Source: Smittia aterrima
Taxonomy: Eukaryota; Arthropoda; Insecta; Diptera; Chironomidae
Assembly (NCBI GenBank): GCA_033063855.1
Contig: CP093831.1
Location: 23,808,001-23,872,000 of the forward strand
Direction: 5' to 3'
Length of the DNA stretch: 64,000 nucleotides
In this document: positions 1 through 9,168 of the stretch, piece after piece
Layout: every line of letters starts with the position of its first letter
Numbering within the stretch: position 1 is the stretch's first letter
Made by a program: the position numbers and the translations under genes
The notes under the pieces: model-generated
Database searches by the model: none
What the model was told of the DNA's origin: nothing
What the model saw: the letters and a program-made list of their open reading frames with translations, nothing else

Positions 1-38
1 AGGAACAAAGAGATCAGTAAATATTTAAAGAGCTCCAT
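1..38 (-). CDS. LRR-1, 5' end of an LRR-family gene (cut by window start)
   Basis: The reverse strand starts with ATG at 38 and reads M-E-L-F-K-Y-L-L-I-S-L-F, the stereotyped signal-peptide start of the LRR family in this window; the rest lies left of the window. The upstream leader (40-75) carries the family initiator TCAGTT, with its A at 67, exactly 29 nt before the ATG as in the complete copies. Only the first 12 codons are visible, so intactness cannot be judged. Confidence 0.75.
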   Translation of the reverse strand, partial: MELFKYLLISLF

Positions 39-337
39 GTTCTTTAATTGAAGGCACAGAGCGAACTGAAGCTGCGACTGCGAAATACGGAAATTTAAAT
101 ACACGAACTTCTTATCAGATACTTTCATATTTGTCGTCACCAATTTAAAACGTTGTTGGACAATCAAATGATGAAATGCTATTTTTTGTGGCTTTGGTAA
201 AACCCAAGATTATTTTTTATTCGGCTTTTTTGCATACAAATAAAGAAAAACGTGGGACAACCCAATGATAAGATTGTTTTAATGTTTCGCTTTTTAAACA
301 GAGATATAGAAACAGCCGAAGATATGTTATGGCCAAA

Positions 338-449
338 TTATGGCTGCCACACACAAAACAATTTGAGATTCATTTGTGAGAAGGTCATCAAGAAGGAAAT
401 CTTTGAAGTAGAAACATCTGAATTACCTCTCCCCCAACCTAAGCATTGA
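338..449 (+). pseudogene. C-type lectin 3' fragment
   Basis: The reading frame ending at 449 gives GCHTQNNLRFICEKVIKK then a proline-rich end. It matches the last ~40 residues of CTL-2 (GCHTHYDLRFICEKVIKK). The lectin core (WYW, EPN, ND) and the signal exon are absent; upstream sequence is unrelated. It is a decayed 3' end, placed just ahead of the first SPH module as CTL-1 is placed ahead of the second. Confidence 0.75.
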
Positions 450-547
450 TATTTTCTTATGAGCAATTTATGTTCAAAGATTTTAAATAAAATAATTGAA
501 ACATAATAAAATGCATTTAGACTAAATGATTTAGTTAACAAGAAAAT

Positions 548-960
548 TTAAATTCAGTCAGCAACAATATGCAACAACACATTAAGATTATCTCTTGAGT
601 TTTTCCGTGAAATCTTCTTGGCATGCAAACACGGGTTGACCTCTGAAGTTTTCTAAGAAAATTCTTTAATCTTACGAACAAATTTTATTTTTCGCACGAG
701 CAGTGAGCGGTTTCCAATACTAACCCGAAAGCTCTTCTTTGTTTGTATGGAATGGAAAAAACATTTCAAATCTTTATTTCTCACTTGTTCAGTTTTGTTA
801 TCTGAAATATAAACGCAATGGGTGTGCCCAAAACGAAGACTATTAGCCAATGGTATTAACTAAAGAAATATCTCATTTACATTTGCATTTCGTAAATAGT
901 TCAAAAGATTAAACGATTTTTCTTAGAAATTGAAGGAGATGAAAAAAATAATTCTCACAA
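548..960. repeat. Module intergenic repeat, copy 1
   Basis: About 400 bp beginning with GCAACAACACATT, containing CACGGGTTGACCTC, then CTTCTTTGTTTGTATGGAATGG and GTTTTGTTATCTGAAATAT, and ending near an AGATGAAAAAAATA stretch. The same block recurs at 4535, 8160, 11225, 19390, 26270 and 34320, always downstream of a CTL or SPH gene. It is part of the duplicated module and not a known transposon by its ends. A reverse-strand reading frame (about 653-850) is partly conserved between copies but shifts frame, so I do not call it a gene. Confidence 0.7.
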
Positions 961-1391
961 ATCTCCCGTTTGGGGAAACATCAACATTTCTCCTTCCACG
1001 AAACGATTGGCGAATCAGGTCAGCAATAAAGATTTCGGATTTTATTCAGATAACAGGAAATGTCAAAGCTGAACGTGTTCCGAAAAAAATGCAATGATCG
1101 GACAAATAATAAAAAATTGCGACAGAAAAATTCCAAGAAAACGCTATCGCCTGAATTATTTCGCTAATTAAATAATTACACACATTAACTAAAGCGAAAA
1201 CTTCCCAAATTATTTGTTTTCTAATTAAAATTCTCTATCGACTGGTGAAGAAATTAATTCGTTAGCTAATCGCGTTCGCGAGTTATCTCAATCACTATGG
1301 TTTTTAACAAAAATACATATTACTTGGTCAACAAGAGATTGGAATTGAATGGCAAGCTTTTTTCTTGAAATTATTCATAGATAACAATATA
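961..1391. other. Intergenic relic of an LRR-gene spacer
   Basis: This stretch has a TTCCACGAAACGATTGGCG block and an AAATTCCAAGAAAACGCTATCGCCTGAA block that recur at 26680-26890, 30600-30840 and 34810-34930 beside LRR genes. Positions 1205-1305 match an internal part of the GGGTTTTTCATCCG MITE (CTATCGACTGGTGAAG ... GCGAGTTATCTCAATCAC). No gene is seen. Confidence 0.5.
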
Positions 1392-1402
1392 AGGAATTGC
1401 CC

Positions 1403-2066
1403 CTGACCAGTGTTCCAGACTGTGACGGCCTAGTGGTAATGAGACGAGCATTTTGTATCTACATTCTCAACGAGTGTTAGATCAGAAGTTCGATCCCAGC
1501 CTTGGGCAAGAAAAAAGTCTTCAAAGAGTTATTCTCTTGGACGGTCAGAATGGGATGAAAATGAAACAAGTACTCGTGTACAGTCAGGTTCGCTCTCATG
1601 TACTCCAATGTTCGATGTTGGGAAGTCATGAATGCAGGTAGATTAGTAGACTCATTGCAGTCAACGGCGCATTGTTGACGGCGGTCGAGCACTACTGTGT
1701 CAGTCATGCTAACACACATGTCACATTCATTGATGTGTTGTTACTTGAGGGTTCGCAATGCGTTAATTTGAGTTTCAAGGAGCTCAAAGGGTCATGACTG
1801 TTAATGGGGAAAGTTTCAGCTTCAGAGCATTCCCCTCCGAATGAACCGAACCACACTGTGCATGTAGGCGACGGAGTTCCCTCCCGTCAGGCTAGTCTCC
1901 AAATTGCAATGGCTTCTGCAGTGAATGCACGCTTCTGCAGTGAATGCCTAGGGACGGTAAGCAGAAAACATCCATGCCATTAGCAAAGGAAGTTAGGCTG
2001 GTCCTCCACGAGGACCATGGCCCTGTCTAGTGCAGGGCCATTACCGAAGAAACCAACCAACCAACC
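1403..2066 (+). mobile_element. tRNA-like SINE with 11-bp target-site duplication
   Basis: The 5' part has RNA polymerase III promoter-like boxes: TAGTGGTAATGAG (A box-like) and AGTTCGATCCC (B box). The 3' end is a short ACCA repeat tail (AACCAACCAACCA). It is flanked by direct repeats AGGAATTGCCC at 1392-1402 and 2067-2077, the signature of LINE-mediated insertion. The body is GC-richer than its surroundings and 664 bp long, long for a tRNA SINE, so it may be composite. A 62-codon frame at 1453 is not considered coding. Confidence 0.8.
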
Positions 2067-2194
2067 AGGAATTGCCCTCAAACAATTGGAAAAAAAACCT
2101 TAGCCTAACACGCTTGGCCTATATAGTTATCTATGAATTAATTGAAAGAAAATAAATGCATTTAGTGGATTAGAAAGATTTGGATTCAGTAAGC

Positions 2195-2510
2195 AACGAT
2201 CTGCTACAACACAATAAGATTATCTAATGTGTTATTCCGTGAAATTTTCTTGCACGGGTTGACTTCTGAGGTTTTAGAGAGAGATTCTTTATTCTGTTGA
2301 ACAAATTATTAAATAAAAATCTATGTATTTCATTTTCATAGGAAGCAGTGTGAGCGAGTCGTTAATACAAACTCAAAGTTTACTTAAATAATTTTGGCTT
2401 GAAAGTGTCTTCGTTTCTTTCTTTCTATGTATAGAATGGGCTAAAAACTTCATAATCTTGAATTTGCTTCCTCAAATATTAACTCACACATAATAGCTCA
2501 CACTTCGTTT
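2195..2510. repeat. Diverged module repeat upstream of SPH-1
   Basis: A diverged version of the intergenic module repeat (GCAACGATCTGCTACAACAC, CACGGGTTGACTTCTGAGG, TATGTATAGAATGGGC) leads directly into the SPH promoter. A near-identical block sits upstream of SPH-2 (8885-9130). Each SPH gene with this version is therefore bracketed by related repeats, a possible substrate for unequal crossing-over. Confidence 0.6.
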
Positions 2511-2517
2511 CGATTAA

Positions 2518-2553
2518 TATAAATTATATTTGCTTTCTTACTGGTCAGTCGCA
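2518..2553 (+). promoter_or_regulatory. SPH-1 core promoter (TATA, initiator, 7-nt leader)
   Basis: TATAAA at 2518-2523 is 29 bp upstream of the A of an arthropod initiator TCAGTC (2545-2550). The ATG follows at 2554, so the predicted leader is only 7 nt. The same TCAGTCGCAATG string is kept in SPH-2, SPH-3 and SPH-4. Confidence 0.7.
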
Positions 2554-3452
2554 ATGTTGTCTCTAAAGTGCTTGGTTGTTCTCCTGGTTGCTTTGTCATC
2601 AGTTCAAAGCAAGTGCGGTAGTAAAGTTGAAAATGAGTTCAATGGAAAAAAATCAATTCCCGGTCAATGGCCTTGGCATGCAAGTTTGATCGACATTCCA
2701 TCACAAAGCTACTTCTGCGGAGCTACAATCATATCTAAAAATGCTTTGATAACTGCCGCACATTGCATTCAAGCGAAAGAAGTGGCAGTTCCCAAAAGCG
2801 CAGATGAAATTGTCGCACTACTTGGAAAATATAATTTATCGCTGGCGTATGAAAGAGGCGTTGAGGTCTTTTACCCAAACGACATTTTGATTCATCCAGA
2901 CTGGAATGTTTATTCATTACGATACGACGCAGACGTGGCCATCTTGCGATCTGCATCTTCAATAAAGTTCTCCGATATTATATCGCCAGTGTGTCTTTGG
3001 AGTAAAAGCTTCCCCGAAAATGAAAATGCGGAAGGTTTCGTTGTTGGTTTTGGAAAATCAAACGAATTCAAATTTAAAGATATTTCGCGGCAAATGAATG
3101 TTAAACGAACTCCGAAAGAAACATGTTACTCAAATCAATTTATCTTAGCAGTAATTTCGAGCAGCAGAACTTTTTGTGGAAATGCAAACGATTTCAACTC
3201 AATTCTTTGCACTGGCGATGCAGGTAGAAATAATTTAAAACACTTTTACAAATTACGATTAAAACTTTAATGAAAATATATTTAGGTAAAGGATTCTTTG
3301 TGCTTGAGAACCAAGTTTGGTACATCCAGGGAATCGTCTCAGCCACTATTTTAAACGCAACTAATAGTTGTGACCTAAAATCCTACAGGATTTTTACAGA
3401 AGTGAGTGAATTTTCGGATTGGATCAGCTCAAATGTTTTGTTTGAAGAGTAA
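2554..3452 (+). CDS. SPH-1, secreted serine protease homologue without catalytic Ser
   Basis: Two exons, 2554-3223 and 3286-3452, joined across a 62-bp GT-AG intron, give 278 residues. I use the ATG at 2554 because the frame-opening codon at 2530 lies upstream of the initiator. Signal peptide about 1-18, then CG and the activation-like PGQWPWHASL region. The His-loop TAAHC and Asp in DADVAIL are present. The spliced Ser region reads GDAGKGFF in place of GDSGGP, so the catalytic Ser is Ala and the enzyme should be inactive. There is no clip domain. Chymotrypsin-fold pseudo-proteases in insect haemolymph commonly act as cofactors in melanisation or complement control; that role is inference. 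It heads the first SPH-LRR module; the hAT-like element inserted just downstream. Confidence 0.88.
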
Positions 3453-3659
3453 TTATGTGTTAGAGGTTTAGTTTGTAATTGTCTCGAGAGAGTTATTTGT
3501 TCGCAAAAGAATAAAAATTACAATGTTACTATACCAGGTTAAAAACGGCTATAAAACTTGTTTTTTTTCAAAAATTTTTTAGCTAGAAAGCCTTTATTAT
3601 AAAGGATTTCTCTGGAAAAAATGAGGCAAATTCAATTATTTTTGTTAAAAGAAATTATT

Positions 3660-4492
3660 CAGGGTGGAGGTACTCGGTATTGTACTGGTACAATACCAGT
3701 ACATATCCGATTTTTTCGGTGTTAAAATACCTCGAGAATACCTTGTCTGGTACTTTTCGAGGTACTATAATACCTTGAGAATACCTAAAAGGTATTCTTG
3801 CTGGTACTATAATACCTCGAGAATACCTAAAAATGTACTTATGCTTGTACTTGAATACCTCGAAAATACCTAAAAGGTATTTTGGCTGGTACTTGAATAC
3901 CTCGTAAAATACTTTTTCACTTAAATTTTCAAATCCTGTTTCAAATAAATTTCCACATTTTGAGAACGGAACGAGTTAGCGGTTTAAAGTCTTTTGCAAA
4001 TAGTTTCAGAACAATATAGAGAATATTTCTACATACCAGGATCAAGCTTATTGGATCCTGATATGACGGGCTATACATTTACACAAGCAAAATTCAGAAA
4101 AATCAAACTAAAACGTTGTGCCGGTCTTTTGTGGATCAAATATACCCGATCCTGGTTTCTAGAAATATTGTCCTCATTGTTATGAAACTATTTGCAAAAG
4201 ACTTCACAGCACTAACTCGTTCCGTTCTCAAAATGTGGAAATTTATTTGAAACAAGAAAAATTTATTAGTCAAAAATTCAAGGTACTTTTTAAAAGGTAT
4301 GGTATATTACGAGGTATTCAAGTACCAGCATAAGTACCTTTTTGGGTATTCTTGAGGTATTCAAGTACCAGCAAAAATACCTTTTAGGTATTCTCGAGGT
4401 ATTATAGTACCTCGAAAAGTACCAGACAAGGTATTCTCGAGGTATTATAATACCACAAAAAAAGTCTTAAAGGTACTGGTACCGCCACCCTG
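3660..4492. mobile_element. hAT-like non-autonomous foldback MITE (8-bp TSD)
   Basis: The ends CAGGGTGG... and ...CCACCCTG are inverted, and the arms (3660-3985 and 4210-4492) are complementary, built from repeated TACCTCGAGAATACCT units. It is flanked by AAATTATT at 3652-3659 and 4493-4500, an 8-bp target duplication. CAGGG-type ends plus an 8-bp duplication are typical of hAT transposons. The paralogous site after SPH-3 (about 19338-19350) is empty, which confirms insertion after the SPH duplication. There is no transposase; the 63-codon central frame (3994-4185) is not recognised. Confidence 0.85.
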
Positions 4493-4534
4493 AAATTATT
4501 ACTCATCAATCAACAAGAGATTGGAATGCATTCA

Positions 4535-4889
4535 GTTTCCAACGATCTGCAACAACACATTAAAATTATTTCATAAGCTTTTCCGTAAAATCTTCTTGCA
4601 TGCAAACACGGGTTGACCTCTTGTGTTTCGAAGAGAGATTCTTTAATCTTACGAACAAATTTTATTTTTCGAGCGAACAGTGTGAGCGGTTTCCAATACT
4701 AACCCGAAGGCTCTTCTTTGTTTGTATGGAATGGGAAAAACATTTCAAAATTCTCATTTGTTCAGATTTGTTATATGAAATATAAACGCAACGGGTGTAG
4801 CCCCAAGACGAAGACTTTTAGCCAATTGTATCAACAAAAGAAATATCTCATTTATCTTCATTCGTATTTCGTAATTGGTTCGAAAGATT
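4535..4889. repeat. Module intergenic repeat, copy 2
   Basis: Copy of the ~400-bp block described at 548. It is truncated at its end by the long-inverted-repeat element inserted in its terminal CGAAAGATT. Confidence 0.7.
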
Positions 4890-5943
4890 GGGACTCGTGA
4901 TTTCCAAGGAATATATATAATTATATATAATTATATATAATTTTTATAAGAAATTATATACAATTATATATAATTATATATAAAATCTTATAATTTTATT
5001 TATAATTATATACAATTATATATAATTATATATAATTATAAATCAGTTTTTGTCAATATAAAAACTTATAAAACATTTTTTTTTATAAAAACTTATAATT
5101 ATATATAATTTTTATAAAGAATTATTATAAGAAATTATAAAAAATTATAAGATTTTATAAATAAGTTTTTATAAAATCTTATAATTATATATAATTTGTT
5201 ATAATTTTTATAAGAAATTATAATGTTTTATAAAGTGAAGTATAAAGCAAATTTTATCTTTATGAGTTTATTAATATTTAATGCTTTCATTTTGCACATT
5301 TATTATGATTAGACATTAGCCAATTAGCCTAAAAATTCGGCAATTGTCATTTGACCTGCTGCAACTCGCTGGATGCAATTTCTCAAAGGTTCAGAGAGTC
5401 TGGAATAATCTTGACAATGAAGCCTTGATCGTGATTAACCAAAAATGATGCATAGGAGCGTTCGATAAATGATTTCAAGTACTCCATGAAATCCCAAACA
5501 CTTGGATGTCTTATAAATCTATTTTTTAGCTGGCCAAAAAATAAGAAATAAATTTTGAAACATGACAAAAGAAACTATAAAATATGAATAAAACTCATAA
5601 AGATCAAATTTGTTTCATCGTATTTTACTTTATAAAACATTATAATTTCTTACAAAAATTATAAAAAATTATATATAATTATATATAAAATCTTATAATT
5701 TTTTATAATTTCTTATAAATTTTTTTTATAAAAATTATATATAATTATAAGATTTTATAAAAAAAATAGTTTATAAGTTTTTATATTCACAAAAACTGAT
5801 TTATAATTTTATATAATTATATATAATTGTATATAATTATAAATAAAATTATAAGATTTTATATATAATTATATATAATTGTATATAATTTCTTATAAAA
5901 ATTATATATAATTATATATATTCCTTGGAAATCACCCCATCCC
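4890..5943. mobile_element. Long-inverted-repeat foldback element, 8-9 bp TSD
   Basis: The ends are inverted (GGGACTCGTGATTTCC at left; the complement of the right end is GGGATGGGGTGATTTCC). They continue into ~300-bp arms of ATATAATTATATATAATT-type sequence. GAAAGATT occurs directly on both sides (4882-4889 and 5944-5951), extendable to CGAAAGATT. Paralogues at 11590 and 19737 show uninterrupted TTCGAAAGATTAAA, the empty site. The central ~350 bp (5250-5600) is normal-complexity DNA with a 61-codon reverse frame I do not recognise. Long arms and an 8-9 bp duplication fit foldback or Mutator-like elements; the superfamily is uncertain. Confidence 0.8.
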
Positions 5944-5996
5944 GAAAGATTAAATAATTTTTTTTAGAAATTCCCGAAGATGAAAAAAATATTTTT

Positions 5997-6478
5997 CACA
6001 AGTCCTGTTTGGTAAACAGACGAAGAATAAGAAAACGTGGAAGCGCGAACCAATCTACTCAGCTTAATCGACACTGAGCTATCGTCAACAATGACTTTGA
6101 TTGACTTGGTTCTAACGATTGCATCGACAAGAAATTCCCGATGACATCACGGACTTCAACTTGTTCATTGATACGTTCATTTAATTGCGAAAGTCTAATG
6201 AAGAAATCGCTACATTTGAAGGTGGTCGAGTTAACAAAAGTTTAATCAGAGAAGAAATTGTGATCCACGATGTTAAAGAAGACGCGACTTTGCCTCCAGG
6301 TAGCAAAGAAATTCCAGGAAACTGCGGTCACAGAATTCATTTTATTTATTTCATCGCAGTGATGATTGTTATCGCTCTCATTTTGATTGCGGCTGTCATT
6401 TTACCGCGACGCCATGATTACAGAAAGATGATGACAAATGAAGTCTACATGAGAAATTTGATTGAAAATGAATAAAAA
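5997..6478 (+). pseudogene. Relic of a membrane-type LRR gene
   Basis: In shifting frames this encodes pieces of the LRR cap (CIDKKFPDDITDFNLFID), then a linker, a membrane segment (FIYFIAVMIVIALILIAAVIL) and the tail NEVYMRNLIENE. The signal peptide and first repeats are missing, and the open stretch from 6185 starts at a non-ATG codon. It matches relics at 11640 and 19790 at the same place in each module. It lies tail-to-tail with LRR-2. Confidence 0.75.
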
Positions 6479-6507
6479 AGTCTTTTATTATTATTTCATT
6501 TTTTTCT

Positions 6508-7080
6508 TAATTGTTATTAACAGATTTCGTGAGATTATTCAACGTTTCCAACATATTCTCGGAATTTGATTTTAAACTTTGTTTTCGTCTAAACATCTTA
6601 ATGTTTCTGCACTTTTCTCCATTCCGTTCCCGGCGCAATCAGTTTTAAGTTCATCAATTTCGCTCTTTAAGTTCTCGATCGTTGACCCCAGCTGAGTTAT
6701 GTTGATGACCAAAGAGGAATTCTCAATCTCGAGTCGATCCTTTCTCTTCTTACATTTTGCAGTTTCCTCGTTTATTTCGTTGAATTTTGAAAGGTTCTCT
6801 AAACATTCTTTAAGCAATGCCTTGTCATTAGTTTTGTTAGCACTGAAAGTGTCGAATTCCGTGAGATTCGCTTGTAAAATTTCGTAATTTTGATTACACT
6901 TGAGGAGATTTGCTTTAATTTCTTCGTTTTTTCGTGAAAGTTTGCTGAGGTAAAGCTGAGTTTGTCTCCTTCTCAGCCAATGCGTTTTCCAAGTTCGAAA
7001 TATTTGATTTTAAAATATTGTTTTCTTCTACAACTGTTGAAAGCTCTTGGTTCTTGTTTTTCTTGAAAGCGTCGTTCTTT
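6508..7080 (-). pseudogene. LRR-2, 3' coiled-coil fragment of an LRR gene
   Basis: The reverse strand encodes the coiled-coil end of LRR-5 (ENSSLVINITQLGSTIENLK, GMEKSAETLRCLDENK). A one-base loss near 6586 and a small duplication near 6950 break the frame. The LRR half is missing beyond about 7080. Position and orientation correspond to LRR-3 and LRR-5 in the next modules, so the first module lost its LRR gene. Confidence 0.8.
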
Positions 7081-7337
7081 CACAGAATAATTGATCTGTT
7101 CAGCTGTGATTACGTTTAGAGGGGTTATAATACATTTTGAACGAATTTGAAAACGAAACAGCAGCCACAGCTAAATGTATTGGTGGTTTCATAATTCAGT
7201 GTTAAATTTGTGCTTTTGAATAAAATCACCAGTTGAACGAAATTCTGAATTGGTATAAAATGGGAGAGAATGTATTTCTACGAGTTCATAATAACAAAAT
7301 TTATATGTTGTTGTGAAGTAAGAATTACTAATGAAAA

Positions 7338-7437
7338 AACCGAGATTGCAGCTTCGCAAGCTTTCGGGCTTCAAAGATAAATATTTTCGTATAAAAGTTG
7401 AAACTTGGCATCGAAAAAAATCATTTAAACCAGCAAA
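7338..7437 (+). promoter_or_regulatory. CTL-1 promoter with conserved upstream element
   Basis: TATAAAA at 7390-7396 precedes the ATG at 7438. Upstream, AAAACCGAG ... GCAGCTTCGCAAGCTTTCGG (7338-7374) matches the block before CTL-2 (33304-33341) and, inverted, before CTL-3 (46655-46696). Confidence 0.6.
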
Positions 7438-8052
7438 ATGCTGCTTCAAGTTGTGTTTTTAGTTGTGCTGTCAATTCTACAGATTCACGCAAATGTAAAC
7501 GGTTTCTTTGAACTGGGATCTTACAAGGGTCTGTGAACTACAAATTTAAACTGGAATTTATTGCAATAGAAAATAATTTATTTTATCTCAGATGATACGT
7601 GTACAAAGGAATATTACTTATCGATATATTTTAAAACTTTCTGGGTCAACACGAGATCGGTTTGTCAAGCTTATGGAATGGACCTGCTGTCCCTTGAGAC
7701 CCGAGTTGAACATGACGCCTTCATAAGATTATGTGAAGAGAATTTATCTAAATTCGATTTATGGACTCATATTGGTGCCATGACAACAGTAGCGAAAAGT
7801 ACTTCAGATTGGTATTGGGTCACATCAGGAAAGCCAATTGACTACTCACTGAATTTTCAACCAGGTGAACCGAACAATTTCTTGGGCATCGAATATTGTT
7901 TATCTCTTCAAAAGAGAGGAAAGTCTTTTACTTACAACGACATTGGTTGTCACACACACATTCCATTTCAACTGAAGTTTTTTTGCCAGAAGGTCACTTG
8001 CAAGAAGGAAATCATTGAAGTAGAAACTTATGAAGTACCTCCTAAACCTTAG
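7438..8052 (+). CDS. CTL-1, secreted C-type lectin
   Basis: Exon 1 7438-7528 and exon 2 7592-8052, with a 63-bp GT-AG intron, give 183 residues. Exon 1 encodes a signal peptide (MLLQVVFLVVLSILQIHA) and the lead-in SYK. Exon 2 is one C-type lectin-like domain: Cys in ARSVCQAYGMDL-type context, WTHIGAM, WYWVTSG, QPGEPNNF with the EPN motif of mannose-type Ca2+-binding sites, EYC, and YNDIGC in place of WND. The Pro-rich tail ends PPKP. The family binds sugars in haemolymph. It sits between the LRR-2 relic and an SPH fragment. The domain call is firm; sugar preference is inferred from EPN. Confidence 0.88.
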
Positions 8053-8159
8053 AATTGATATTGAAGCCATTTATGTTCAAAGATTTTTAATAAAATATTT
8101 GAAACATAGTAAAATCATCTTATTAAAATGCATTTAGTAAACAAGAAAATTTAAATTCC

Positions 8160-8388
8160 TTCAGCAACAACCTGCAACAGCACATTTAGAATATCTCATG
8201 AGTTTCTCCGTGAAATCTTCTTGCATGCAAACACGGGTTGACCTCTTGTGTTTCGAAGAAAGATTCTTTAATCTTACGAACAAATTAAGAAACAAAAATA
8301 TAAGTTTTCGTCAATAACATTCCAATGCTAACCCGAAGGCTCTTCTTTGTTTGTATGGAATGAGAAAAACATTGCAAACGTTAAATTC
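8160..8388. repeat. Module intergenic repeat, copy 3 (truncated)
   Basis: The first ~230 bp of the block described at 548 follow CTL-1 and end abruptly where the SPH fragment begins. Confidence 0.65.
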
Positions 8389-8690
8389 TCGACATTCCAT
8401 GATGGAATTTCCATCACTTCTGCGGAGCTACAATTATATCTCAGAGAAGCTCTTTAGCTCTTTTTCTCGAAAAAGTATTTTCGAGCAGCAGAACTTTTTG
8501 TGGAGCTGGAAGATGTCAACTCGTTTCCTTGCCTGGGTGATGCAGGTAAAAATATTTTTAAAAAAATTGAAAAAATATTTAGGTATTGTTTTCAACGAAC
8601 GTAAAAGTTGTGACGTAAACTCCTACACGATTATTACAGAAGTGAGCTCGGATTGGATGAGCTCAAATGTTTTGATTGAAAATTTTTCCT
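8389..8690 (+). pseudogene. SPH fragment with large internal deletions
   Basis: Pieces of an SPH gene are joined: ATTCCATCACTTCTGCGGAG (the YFCGA region), then directly the SSRTFCGA region, the GDAG codons with the old donor GTAAAA and acceptor TTTAG, and the CDVNSYTIITEVSSDWMSSNV end. The His, Asp and most of the core are lost. It is a decayed fifth SPH copy. Confidence 0.8.
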
Positions 8691-8886
8691 TATTGAATCC
8701 TGATATGACGGGCTATACATTTACACAAGCAGAATTCAGAAAAATCAAACTAAAACGTTGTGCCGGTCTTTTGTGGATCAAATATACCCAATCCTGGTTT
8801 CTAGAAATATTGCCCCCATTGTTTTGAAACTATTTGACAAAGACTTCACAGCACTAACTCCTTCCGTTCTCAAAATGTGGAAATTC
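8691..8886 (+). mobile_element. Internal fragment of the hAT-like MITE
   Basis: About 195 bp from AATCCTGATATGACGGGC to CCGTTCTCAAAATGTGG match 4050-4245 inside the hAT-like element with few differences. Both terminal arms are missing. It abuts the SPH fragment, so the MITE end was probably lost in the same deletion. Confidence 0.75.
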
Positions 8887-9130
8887 TGAGGTTTTTAAAA
8901 GAGGTTTTTTAATCTTTTAAACAAATTATGAAATGAAAACCTTTGTGTTTTATTCATCATTGCGAGCGCTGAGTCGTTAATACAAACTCAAAGTTTACTT
9001 AAATAATTTTGGCTTGAAAGTGTCTTCGTTTCTTTCTTTATATGTATAGAATGGGCTAAAAAATTCATAATCTTGAATTTGCTACCTCAAATATTAACTC
9101 ACACATAATAGCTCACACTTCGTTTCGATT
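8885..9130. repeat. Diverged module repeat upstream of SPH-2
   Basis: Matches the block at 2265-2510 nearly base for base and leads into the SPH-2 promoter. Confidence 0.65.
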
Positions 9131-9168
9131 AATATAAATTATATTTGCTTTCTTAATGATCAGTCGCA

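Noticed and set aside
653..850. Conserved small reverse-strand protein in the intergenic repeat
   Set aside because: Similar peptides can be read at 19377-19601 and 26258-26464, but the frames shift between copies and the starts differ; more likely conserved DNA than protein.
1403..1500. tRNA gene
   Set aside because: A and B boxes are present but no cloverleaf can be drawn, and the region is part of a 664-bp element with target duplications, hence a SINE.
2530..2553. Upstream start for SPH-1 adding MLSYWSVA
   Set aside because: The codon is TTG and lies upstream of the predicted transcription start; ATG 2554 is used.
4918..5240. AT-rich replication origin
   Set aside because: The AT-rich sequence is the arm of an inverted-repeat mobile element with target duplications.
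5383..5568. Transposase fragment in the foldback element core
   Set aside because: The 61-codon reverse frame shows no motif I recognise; kept only as an unclassified core.
8351..8827. 158-residue novel protein
   Set aside because: The frame joins the flank of the module repeat, an SPH fragment and a MITE fragment; it is a chance fusion.
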